Source of the DNA: an uncultured Eubacteriales bacterium
Lineage (GTDB): Bacteria; Bacillota; Clostridia; Christensenellales; Aristaeellaceae
Direction: 5' to 3'
Assembly (NCBI GenBank): GCA_902781095.1
Contig: CACZHW010000003.1
Coordinates: 95,561 to 159,560, forward strand
Length of the DNA: 64,000 bases
Shown here one piece after another: positions 56,636 through 63,899 of this stretch; the first letter of the stretch is position 1; the number at the start of each line of letters is the position of its first letter. A model generated the notes under the pieces. The model was given only the letters and a program-made list of their open reading frames with translations, had not been told where the DNA came from and did not search any database. The position numbers and the translations under genes were made by a program.

Positions 56636-56651
56636 TTCGCCGTCCGCTTTT
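56623..56651 (+). terminator. terminator after the surface-protein gene
   Basis: GCGGACGGCG (56623-56632), TAATT loop (containing the end of the stop codon), CGCCGTCCGC (56638-56647), TTTT tail. Confidence 0.8.
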
Positions 56652-56684
56652 CCTGTGCCGGGGGTATCGCGGCCCGGCGGAATG

Positions 56685-56693
56685 TGCTACAAT
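56685..56693 (+). promoter_or_regulatory. extended -10 element before the HAD gene
   Basis: TGCTACAAT: TACAAT at 56688-56693 preceded by TGN. The -35 region is poor, which an extended -10 would tolerate. Confidence 0.5.
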
Positions 56694-56725
56694 GAGGGCG
56701 AAACGAACCGGACGGAGGCGGGGCT

Positions 56726-57403
56726 ATGCGGCTGAGGGTGATTTTCGACATGGACGGCGTCATTTTCGACTCCGAGCGCGTCAGCGTGGAGTGCTGGCTG
56801 AAGTCGGGCGAAGCGATGGGGCTGCCGCGGGAGCCGCTTCTGGCCGCCGTATACGGCCTGATGGGCACCAATGACGAAGAAACCCGCCGAAGGATGGAGG
56901 CGGCGATGGGCGGCTGCCCCGGATTCGATTATGAGAAGCTTGAAAGCGGAATGTGGCGGGCCTTCGCGCATGAGGCGGAAAAGGGACTGCCGCTGAAGCC
57001 GGGGGTCCACGCGGTCATGGACGCACTGGACGGGCACAGCATCCCCTTCGGTCTGGCCTCCTCGACGCGCAGGGAGGCCGTGGAGCGGGAACTGAGGGAT
57101 GCCGGCCTGCTGAACCGTTTCGCGGCCGTCGTATGCGGGGACGAAGTGGACAGGGGCAAACCCGACCCGCAGATTTTTTTACGCTGCTGCGAAAAGATGG
57201 GCGGCATCCCGGCGGATACCTTCGTCCTTGAGGATTCTTACAACGGCATCCGTGCGGCCCATGCGGCCGGAATGCGGGCGATCATGGTGCCGGATCTGCT
57301 GGAGGCGACGCCGGAGATGGAACGCCTGGCGCAGTGCATTTGCCCGGACCTTGCGGTGGCCGGGGCGGAGATTCTCCGCCGGGCGGAAGCCAGAAGGGAA
57401 TAG
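56726..57403 (+). CDS. HAD-superfamily phosphatase/phosphomutase, beta-PGM-like
   Basis: 225 aa. Motif I 'FDMDGVIFDSE' (Asp7 nucleophile, Asp9 acid/base), alpha-helical cap, motif II 'LASSTRR', motif III Lys in 'RGKPDPQIFL', motif IV 'VLEDSYNGIRAA'. This fits subclass IA enzymes such as beta-phosphoglucomutase or sugar-phosphate phosphatases. It lies 31 bp upstream of a phosphohexomutase, so the two may work on the same sugar phosphates. Confidence 0.9.
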   Translation: MRLRVIFDMDGVIFDSERVSVECWLKSGEAMGLPREPLLAAVYGLMGTNDEETRRRMEAAMGGCPGFDYEKLESGMWRAFAHEAEKGLPLKPGVHAVMDALDGHSIPFGLASSTRREAVERELRDAGLLNRFAAVVCGDEVDRGKPDPQIFLRCCEKMGGIPADTFVLEDSYNGIRAAHAAGMRAIMVPDLLEATPEMERLAQCICPDLAVAGAEILRRAEARRE

Positions 57404-57434
57404 CGGTCCTGAAACACCCGAGAAGGAGGAGCAT

Positions 57435-58856
57435 ATGGTTGAGTTTGGCACGGGCGGCTGGAGGGCTGTCATCGGAGACGGGTTCACCCGGGAGAATATC
57501 CGGAGGATCGCGGCGGCGCTCGCCAGGCGGATGCTGCGGGAAGGGACGGCGCAGCAGGGAATAGCGATCGGCTACGACCGCCGGTTTCTCAGCCGCGAAG
57601 GGGCGATCTGGTTCTCCGAGGTGATGGCAGGAGAAGGCGTCGCGGTGCGCTTTGTCAACCTCTCCTGCCCGACGCCGCAGGTGATGTTCACAGTCAAGCA
57701 GTTGGACCTGCCTTACGGCGCGATGGTGACGGCCAGCCACAACCCGGCTGTCTACAACGGCATCAAGCTGTTTACCCGCGGCGGCAGGGACGCCCTGCAG
57801 GAAATCACGGACGCGATCGCATCCGAGGCTAACGCCCTTTCGCTGGAGGGGATTCAAAGCATACCTTTTGAGGACGCGCTCAAAGAGGGAAGAATCCATT
57901 TTATCGATCCCAGGGACGACTATCTGGATTCGATCCTCTCCCGCATCGACATGGAGGCAATCCGCCACAGGCGGCCCCGGGTCGTGCTGGATCCGATGTA
58001 CGGCGTGAGCCTGACCGGGCTCATGACGATCCTGTACACCGCCCGGTGCGACGTGGACGTCATCAACGACCGGCACGACGCCTTCTTCGGCGGGCACCTG
58101 CCGGCGCCCAATCCCGAAACGCTGGCGGATCTGCAGGCGGCCGTGCGCGACCATCACGCACAAGTCGGCATCGCCACGGACGGCGACGCCGACCGCCTCG
58201 GCATCATCGACGAAAACGGGACCTACGTCAGCTCCAACGAGGTGCTGTCCCTGCTGTATCTCTACCTGCTGCGGTGCAAGGGATGGAAGGGGGCGGTGGT
58301 GCGCAATATCGCGACGACCCACCTGCTGGACCGCATCGCGGAGCGCTGCGGCGAGCAGTGCATCGAGGTGCCCGTCGGATTCAAATACATTTCTTCCGCA
58401 ATGGAACAATACGACGCGCTGATCGGCGGCGAGTCCTCCGGCGGCCTCACCGTGCGCGGGCACATCCGCGGCAAGGACGGGCTCTATGCGGCGGCCCTGC
58501 TCGTGGAGATGATCTGCGTGACGGGGAAGCCCCTGTCCGTGCTGGTGGAGGAGATGTACAAAGAGTTCGGCAGCTTCCGGATGGCAGAATACGACTGGGG
58601 GCTCACGCAGGACAGCAAGGAGCGCATCCGCGGGCGGATCATGGAAAGGCGGGAGCTGCCCGATTTCGGCAGAACGCCGCAGCGGATCAGCTACGCGGAC
58701 GGGTGCAAGGTGTATTTTGAAGACCGCTGGATCATCATCCGTTTCTCCGGAACGGAACCGCGCATCCGCATTTTCGCGGAAGCGCCCGCGATGGAGGACG
58801 CGGTCGGGATGGTCCGGGTTGCGGCCGGGTTCCTGGGGCTGCCGATGAAGGCTTGA
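57435..58856 (+). CDS. phosphoglucomutase/phosphomannomutase family protein
   Basis: 473 aa alpha-D-phosphohexomutase. Phosphoserine Ser101 in 'TASHNP', metal loop 'DGDADRLG', sugar-binding 'GGESSGG', phosphate-binding 'RFSGTEPRIRIF'. N-terminus 'MVEFGTGGWRAVIG' is typical of the group that interconverts Glc-1-P/Glc-6-P or Man-1-P/Man-6-P. ATG 57435 with AGAAGGAGGA upstream; the open frame reaches into the HAD gene without similarity. Confidence 0.93.
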   Translation: MVEFGTGGWRAVIGDGFTRENIRRIAAALARRMLREGTAQQGIAIGYDRRFLSREGAIWFSEVMAGEGVAVRFVNLSCPTPQVMFTVKQLDLPYGAMVTASHNPAVYNGIKLFTRGGRDALQEITDAIASEANALSLEGIQSIPFEDALKEGRIHFIDPRDDYLDSILSRIDMEAIRHRRPRVVLDPMYGVSLTGLMTILYTARCDVDVINDRHDAFFGGHLPAPNPETLADLQAAVRDHHAQVGIATDGDADRLGIIDENGTYVSSNEVLSLLYLYLLRCKGWKGAVVRNIATTHLLDRIAERCGEQCIEVPVGFKYISSAMEQYDALIGGESSGGLTVRGHIRGKDGLYAAALLVEMICVTGKPLSVLVEEMYKEFGSFRMAEYDWGLTQDSKERIRGRIMERRELPDFGRTPQRISYADGCKVYFEDRWIIIRFSGTEPRIRIFAEAPAMEDAVGMVRVAAGFLGLPMKA

Positions 58857-58908
58857 CGGTGTCGGACGAAACGAACGGATCCCGCGGGAAGCGGTTTTGA
58901 GGAGTGTT

Positions 58909-59181
58909 ATGACAGGGATCTTCCTCGTATACCTGATCGGAATCAATCTTTTTTCCTTCGTGCTCTTCGGCCTGGACAAGCGAAGGGCGAAACGGGACGA
59001 GTGGAGGATAACGGAAAGGACGCTCCTGCTCTCGGCTGCGCTGGGCGGAAGCGCCGGCGCCCTCGCCGGGATGCGCTTCTTCCACCATAAGACGCGGCAC
59101 CGGGTTTTCCGGTATGGCGTCCCGGCGTTGCTCATCCTGCAGATTGTCGCCGGCGCGGCGCTCCTGTGGCGCGTGCGCTGA
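58909..59181 (+). CDS. DUF1294 small membrane protein
   Basis: 90 aa. Two or three transmembrane helices around the DUF1294 hallmark 'FVLFGLDKRRAKRDEWRITE' and 'HHKTRH..F', a highly conserved pattern of unknown role. ATG 58909 is preferred over TTG 58897 because GAGGAG at 58899-58904 overlaps the TTG and lies 4 nt before ATG. Confidence 0.88.
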   Translation: MTGIFLVYLIGINLFSFVLFGLDKRRAKRDEWRITERTLLLSAALGGSAGALAGMRFFHHKTRHRVFRYGVPALLILQIVAGAALLWRVR

Positions 59182-59228
59182 CGCCGCAGGCCGACCGGCG
59201 GAAGCAGATGAAACGTTTGCAAAAGAAC

Positions 59229-59257
59229 TTGACAGACCGGCAGCACCGGTCTATACT
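59229..59257 (+). promoter_or_regulatory. promoter of the FMN-riboswitch operon
   Basis: TTGACA (59229-59234), 17 bp, TATACT (59252-59257). The spacer is an inverted repeat AGACCGG (59234-59240) / CCGGTCT (59246-59252), so a repressor site is possible in addition to the riboswitch. Confidence 0.8.
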
Positions 59258-59280
59258 ATGGGCAACAATTTGATCAGCAA

Positions 59281-59386
59281 TTCTTCAGGGCGGGGTGCAA
59301 GTCCCCACCGGCGGTAAAGCCCGCGAGCCGTAAGGCATGATCCGGTGAGATTCCGGGGCCGACAGTACAGTCTGGATGGAAGAAGA
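59281..59386 (+). promoter_or_regulatory. FMN riboswitch (RFN element) aptamer
   Basis: All conserved blocks of the RFN element are present in order: closing stem TTCTTC (59281-59286) with GAAGAA (59379-59384); 'AGGGCGGGGTGCAAGTCCCC', 'ACCGGCGGTAAAGCCCGCGA', 'GATCCGGTGAGATTCCGGGG', 'CCGACAGTACAGTCTGGATG'. FMN binding is expected to favour termination at the hairpin downstream. What follows is not rib genes but an ABC importer. Confidence 0.97.
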
Positions 59387-59409
59387 AAAGCGCGAATGCG
59401 TGATGTTTT

Positions 59410-59438
59410 CCCCCTGAAGAGATTCAGGGGGGTTTTTA
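59410..59438 (+). terminator. riboswitch expression-platform terminator
   Basis: CCCCCTGAA (59410-59418), GAGA loop, TTCAGGGGG (59423-59431), then GTTTTT. The 3' arm AGGGGGG (59426-59432) is also the only good SD for TTG 59441, so FMN can act on both termination and translation. Confidence 0.9.
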
Positions 59439-59440
59439 TA

Positions 59441-60331
59441 TTGCAGGCAGTCTCACTGCATCCGTCGCGCAAACCGGGGGAGAACCCGTGGAAGGCGCTG
59501 CTGCTCGTTTTGCCGATGCTTCTTTTTGCGGCAGGCTTTGTCTACTATCCGTTTGTCAAGACGATTATCCAGAGCTTCGGGCTCGTCAACTTCAGGGGGG
59601 AGCTGACCGGCTTTGCGGGCCTGGACAATTACCGGTATCTGTTTTCACGGCGGGAGTTCTTCGCCGCGCTGAAAAACACGCTGACGCTGGCGCTTTGCAA
59701 CGTGCCGATCACGGTGGTGCTTACGGTCGGACTCGCGTGGCTGTGCAGGGAGAAACGGTGGATTTCCCCGCTGCTGGAGACGCTGTTCGCCCTGCCCATG
59801 GCGGTTTCCATGTCCTCCGTCGCGCTCATCTACCGCGTGCTGCTCAATCCGACGGTGGGATACCTCAATTACGCGCTCGGGCTTTCAGTCGGCTGGCTGA
59901 CGGACAGGAACTACGCCCTGGCTGCCATCCTGATGATGACGGTGTGGATGGGAATCGCCTTCAACTTCCTGCTGTTTTTGTCCGCCTTCCGCGGCGTGCC
60001 GCAGGATCTGCTGGACAGCGCGGCGCTGGAGGGGGCGGGGACCTGGCAGGTGTTCTGGAAGATCCAGCTGCCGCTGATCTCCCCCACGCTGCTCTACGTG
60101 GTCTGCACGAACATGATCCAGGCGATGATGACCAACGGGCCGGTTCTCATCCTCACGCAGGGCGGTCCGGCGCGCAGCACGACGACGCTGATCTATCTCA
60201 TGTACACGTCCGGGTACGGCTCGTCCAATTACAGCCTGGCGGCCTGCGTCAGCGTAATCGCGTTTTTGCTGACGCTGGTTTTCACACTGCTGATTTTCAC
60301 CACGGAGAAGGGGAGGGTGAACTACCAGTGA
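59441..60331 (+). CDS. ABC transporter permease, CUT1 MalF/UgpA type
   Basis: 296 aa from TTG 59441, the only in-frame canonical start after the terminator and 9 nt after AGGGGGG. Six transmembrane helices; 'NPWKALLLVLPMLLFAAGF' is TM1. EAA coupling loop 'DSAALEGAGTWQVFWKIQLP' (about 180-200). Domain type is shared with sugar and glycerol-3-phosphate importers (MalF, UgpA), not with the small ECF riboflavin transporter RibU or with RibX. Under the FMN riboswitch. The stop overlaps the next start (GTGA). Confidence 0.93.
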   Translation: MQAVSLHPSRKPGENPWKALLLVLPMLLFAAGFVYYPFVKTIIQSFGLVNFRGELTGFAGLDNYRYLFSRREFFAALKNTLTLALCNVPITVVLTVGLAWLCREKRWISPLLETLFALPMAVSMSSVALIYRVLLNPTVGYLNYALGLSVGWLTDRNYALAAILMMTVWMGIAFNFLLFLSAFRGVPQDLLDSAALEGAGTWQVFWKIQLPLISPTLLYVVCTNMIQAMMTNGPVLILTQGGPARSTTTLIYLMYTSGYGSSNYSLAACVSVIAFLLTLVFTLLIFTTEKGRVNYQ

Positions 60332-61161
60332 GAACCTCTCCAAAACGGGCGGGGATCCGCCCCGGAGACATCGTCGCCCTGGCGCTTGCGGCGGTCGTCC
60401 TTTTCCCGGTGTTTTACGGCCTTTGCGGCGCCTTTAAATCCCCGGCGGAGTTTGCGGCGTGGCCGCCCGCCGTGCTGCCCCGGTCCTTTGGCTATACCGA
60501 AAACTTCAGGCGGGTCTTCGAACAGGCGCCCATGATGCGCTATTTTGCGAACTCACTGGCGGTGGCGATGCTGTCGACCTCTGTGCGCCTGCTGCTTGCC
60601 GTGCTGGCCGCCTATGCGTTCGTCTTTTATGACTTTCCGGGGCACAAACTGCTGTTTTTCCTGATGCTGGGGACGATGATGCTGCCTGCGGATACGTTGG
60701 TCATCACCAATTATCAGACGGTGACGCGCATGGGCCTTCTGGACACTTATCTGGGGATGAGCATCGTGAGCTTCGTCGGCGCCTCGCAGATGTTCATGCT
60801 GCGGCAGACCTTTCTCACGTCCCCCAAGGCGATGCGGGAAGCCGCCCTCATCGACGGGTGCGGGGATCTGCACTTCATCTTCTCCATCCTGGTGCCGGCC
60901 GTTTATCCGCTGCTGCTGATGCTCTTCCTGCAGAGCTTTCTGGCGCAGTGGAACGCCTATCTGTGGCCCCTGCTCGTGACGAACCGGGTGGAGATGAGGA
61001 CCGTGCAGGTGGGCCTTACGATGCTTACGACCTTTGAATCGACAAACTACGAGACCATACTGGCGGGTGTGGCCATCGTCATGGCTCCTACGGCACTGCT
61101 GTTCATCGTGCTGCGGGGGTTTGCCACACGGGCGATGAACGACGGGCCGCTGCTTTCCTGA
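60328..61161 (+). CDS. ABC transporter permease, CUT1 MalG/UgpE type
   Basis: 277 aa from GTG 60328, overlapping the previous stop (GTGA). Six helices; MalG/UgpE-like start 'DIVALALAAVVLFPVFYGL', 'FANSLAVAMLSTSVRLLLAV', and EAA loop 'REAALIDGCGDLHFIFSILVP'. Forms the heterodimeric channel with the upstream permease. No ATPase gene is present between here and the window end, so a shared CUT1 ATPase (MsmK/MalK type) elsewhere must energise it. Confidence 0.93.
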   Translation: MRTSPKRAGIRPGDIVALALAAVVLFPVFYGLCGAFKSPAEFAAWPPAVLPRSFGYTENFRRVFEQAPMMRYFANSLAVAMLSTSVRLLLAVLAAYAFVFYDFPGHKLLFFLMLGTMMLPADTLVITNYQTVTRMGLLDTYLGMSIVSFVGASQMFMLRQTFLTSPKAMREAALIDGCGDLHFIFSILVPAVYPLLLMLFLQSFLAQWNAYLWPLLVTNRVEMRTVQVGLTMLTTFESTNYETILAGVAIVMAPTALLFIVLRGFATRAMNDGPLLS

Positions 61162-61212
61162 CGGCGCCGTTCAGATAAAAACTTCACGCGCGACAGAGGA
61201 GGGTTCTTTATC

Positions 61213-62523
61213 ATGAGGAAAACATTCGTATGGATTCTTGCGGCACTGATGGTGCTGGCCGCCTTGCCGGCGGCGGCGCAGCCGGTTCACCTGACGCTCT
61301 GGCATTCCATGTCGGAGGATGCCGGGCTGCTGCTCGATTCCCTGATCGCCGAATTCAACGCGACGGCGGGGAAGGAAGCGGGAATCGAAGTGGAGTCGGT
61401 CTTCCAAGGGCAGTACAGCGAGGCCGTGAACAAGATGAACAGCATCCTGGTCGCCGGACAGACGGATACGCTGCCGGACGTAATGCAGCTGGACGCGACC
61501 GGAAAGGTTCCTTACGCATCGGCGGAGACGGCCTATACGGCCGAGGCGGCGATGCGGGACCATCCGGAGACGGATATGTCGAAGATGCTAGCGCCGGCCA
61601 TGGCCAACTGGAGCCTTTCCGGAACGCAGCTGGGCTTCCCGTTCGCGACGTCAACGACGGTGCTCTACTACAACAAGACCCTGCTGGACGCGGCCGGAGC
61701 CTCGGCGCCGGCGACGCTTGCGGACATCGGGGCTCTGGCGGGCAGGTTGCCGGAAAAGACGGCGGACGGGCTGGATGTGACGGTTTACGCCCACGTGCCC
61801 AATACCCCCACGCTGTGCAACTGGCTGGGGCAGATGGGCAGCGATCTTGTGAATCAGCACAATGGAACGGAAGGGACGGCGACGGCGCTGGCCTGTATGG
61901 ACAACGGGGCGCTGGTATCCTTCCTGACGGAGTGGAAAGCGCTTTATGCCACGGGCGCGCTGGCGGATACGGCCGGATCGACGGACGCTTTCGTCGCGGG
62001 GCAGCAGGCGGTGATGACGGGTTCCACGTCCAACATCGCCTCGGTTCTGGAAAAGGTGGGGGACCGGTTTGAACTGGGCGTGGCGCCGTATCCGCGCGTA
62101 AACGATGCGGCAGGCAGCGGGGCGACGGTATCCGGAAGCTGCCTGGCGATGTTCGATCACGGGGAGGAGCGCAGGCAGGCTGCGTGGACGCTGGTGTGCT
62201 GGCTCACGAGCGCCGAGATCCAGGCGAGATTTGCGGGCGGAACGGGTTATCTGCCGGCCAACGGGGATTCGGTGGACAGCGATGCGTGGAAGCAGCTGGT
62301 GGCGGAGCATCCGCAGTACCAGGTGGGGCTGGACCAGCTCATGCAGACCCCCGAAACCATGCGGAGCGTTACCGTCGGCCCCTCTGCGGATTTCTATTAC
62401 GCCATCATGAACGATATCTCCGACATGCTGGAGCAGGACCTCTCGCCGGAGGAGACGGCGGACATCCTGCAGGAGGATCTGGAGGGGCTGCTGACCCAGT
62501 ATGCCCGCGCCAACGCACAGTAA
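61213..62523 (+). CDS. ABC transporter substrate-binding protein, UgpB-like
   Basis: 436 aa. Signal peptide 1-23 ending 'ALPAAAQ', no lipobox. The mature N-terminus 'VHLTLWHSMSEDAG' and 'FQGQYSEAVNKMNSIL' follow the pattern of the glycerol-3-phosphate-diester binding protein UgpB ('FWHSM', 'Y.G.Y'). Cluster B/D-type fold with 'GFPFATSTTVLYYNK', 'GQQAVMTGSTSNIA'. With an FMN riboswitch upstream, a flavin nucleotide or other phosphodiester ligand is the likely reading, but sequence alone cannot fix the ligand. Followed by an attenuating hairpin. Confidence 0.92.
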   Translation: MRKTFVWILAALMVLAALPAAAQPVHLTLWHSMSEDAGLLLDSLIAEFNATAGKEAGIEVESVFQGQYSEAVNKMNSILVAGQTDTLPDVMQLDATGKVPYASAETAYTAEAAMRDHPETDMSKMLAPAMANWSLSGTQLGFPFATSTTVLYYNKTLLDAAGASAPATLADIGALAGRLPEKTADGLDVTVYAHVPNTPTLCNWLGQMGSDLVNQHNGTEGTATALACMDNGALVSFLTEWKALYATGALADTAGSTDAFVAGQQAVMTGSTSNIASVLEKVGDRFELGVAPYPRVNDAAGSGATVSGSCLAMFDHGEERRQAAWTLVCWLTSAEIQARFAGGTGYLPANGDSVDSDAWKQLVAEHPQYQVGLDQLMQTPETMRSVTVGPSADFYYAIMNDISDMLEQDLSPEETADILQEDLEGLLTQYARANAQ

Positions 62524-62532
62524 ACCAGGAAT

Positions 62533-62560
62533 CCGGCTGTCCTTCGGGCAGCCGGTTTTT
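62533..62560 (+). terminator. intra-operon attenuating terminator
   Basis: CCGGCTGTCC (62533-62542), TTCG loop, GGCAGCCGG (62547-62555), five T. Between binding protein and phosphodiesterase genes. Confidence 0.75.
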
Positions 62561-62572
62561 GCAGGTGACAGA

Positions 62573-63850
62573 ATGAAAAACAGGATGATCGTGATTTCCG
62601 CGGATGCGATGATGCGGGAGGACCTGGAACTCTTCCTGACGATGCCCAACGCGAAGCGGGTCTTTGCACACGCCGCCAGACCCCGGAGGCTGCGCTCCGT
62701 CCTGCCGACGCTGACCTATCCCTGCCATGCGACCCTGTTGACGGGCTGCCGGCCGGAGAGACACGGCGTTTGGATGAACACGGTCTTCTCACCGGGGAAC
62801 CCGGGGCCGGAATGGAACTGGGAACGCGGACAAAACGCGGTGAAGGACGACCTGCTTTTCGCGGCCAGGCGGAGCGGACGAATGACCGCCTCGGTGTTCT
62901 GGCCGACGACGGGGAAGCATCCCGCCGTCGACTGGCTGATCCCGGAGTACTGGCCGCAGGGGGCGGAGGATTCGCTGGAGGCGGCCATGCGGCGGATGGG
63001 CTCCCCGCCGGAGGTCCTGGAAATCCTCCGCAGGAGAAGCGACGGGATCCGGATCGACCGGCATCCTGCTGCGGACTTCTTCGCGGTGGCTTGCGCCTGT
63101 GAGATCCTGAAAGCCTTCCGGCCCGGGCTGCTGCTGCTGCACCCGGCCAACATCGACGAGGCGCGCCACCGCTACGGGGCAAAAAGCTCCGAAGCCCGCC
63201 GAGCCGTCGAAGAAACCGATGAAATGCTGGGGATGCTCTTTTCCGCCGCGCAGGAAACGGGGGATGCGGAGCAGACCGATTTCGTCCTGGTCAGCGACCA
63301 CGGACAGCGGGATATCCGCCGTGTTTTCTGCCCAAACGTACTGCTGAGACAGGAAGGGCTCATCCGGGGCGGCCCGGACGGCAGGCAGGCAGATTGGGAC
63401 GCGTACTGCCATACGGAGGGGATGTTCGCCACCGTTCACCTGAAGGATCCCGGAGACGCGGCTCTCCGCCGGCGGGTGGAGGCGCTCCTGCGCGGGCTGC
63501 CTGAAGAGCGGACGGGGATCGCGCGCGTCGCAGACGCGGCGGAACTTGTAACGGCCCCGGCGCAAGCCGGTTTTGCCTTTGCGCTGCTGTCCGACGGGGA
63601 AACGGCCTTCGGCAGCGGGACGACGGGAGCTCTCCTGCGGGAAGACATCCCGGGAGGGCAGCGGGCGACCCACGGGTATCCGCCGGACATCGGGCCGGAT
63701 CCGGTCTTCCTGGGGGCAGGACCCGGCTTTGCCCGGGATGCCGTGACAGAGGAGATGAACCTTGAGGACGTGGCGCCGACGCTGGCGGCCGTCCTCGGAA
63801 CCAAACTGCCGGAGGCGCAGGGAATCGTCAGACGGGAACTGCTGGCCTAA
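62573..63850 (+). CDS. alkaline-phosphatase-superfamily nucleotide pyrophosphatase/phosphodiesterase (NPP-like)
   Basis: 425 aa. No signal peptide or membrane span ('MKNRMIVISADAMM'), so cytoplasmic. All NPP-type catalytic residues are visible: Asp11 ('SADAM'), nucleophile Thr48 ('LTYPCHATLLTG'), Asp195 and His199 ('NIDEARHRYG'), Asp242-His243 ('VSDHG') and His367 ('ATHGYPP'). NPP enzymes split pyrophosphate or phosphodiester bonds of nucleotides, and FAD to FMN + AMP is a well-known activity of the family. Being last in the FMN-riboswitch operon, a role in splitting imported FAD is my inference. ATG 62573 with AGGTGA upstream. Confidence 0.9.
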   Translation: MKNRMIVISADAMMREDLELFLTMPNAKRVFAHAARPRRLRSVLPTLTYPCHATLLTGCRPERHGVWMNTVFSPGNPGPEWNWERGQNAVKDDLLFAARRSGRMTASVFWPTTGKHPAVDWLIPEYWPQGAEDSLEAAMRRMGSPPEVLEILRRRSDGIRIDRHPAADFFAVACACEILKAFRPGLLLLHPANIDEARHRYGAKSSEARRAVEETDEMLGMLFSAAQETGDAEQTDFVLVSDHGQRDIRRVFCPNVLLRQEGLIRGGPDGRQADWDAYCHTEGMFATVHLKDPGDAALRRRVEALLRGLPEERTGIARVADAAELVTAPAQAGFAFALLSDGETAFGSGTTGALLREDIPGGQRATHGYPPDIGPDPVFLGAGPGFARDAVTEEMNLEDVAPTLAAVLGTKLPEAQGIVRRELLA

Positions 63851-63857
63851 ACGAAGA

Positions 63858-63885
63858 AAGGGCGCTGCCGTACGGCAGCGCCCTT
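63858..63885. terminator. bidirectional terminator at the end of the flavin operon
   Basis: AAGGGCGCTGCCG-TA-CGGCAGCGCCCTT is a perfect palindrome between two convergent genes; strong stem, short T-run. Confidence 0.75.
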
Positions 63886-63899
63886 GATGACGGGGAGGA

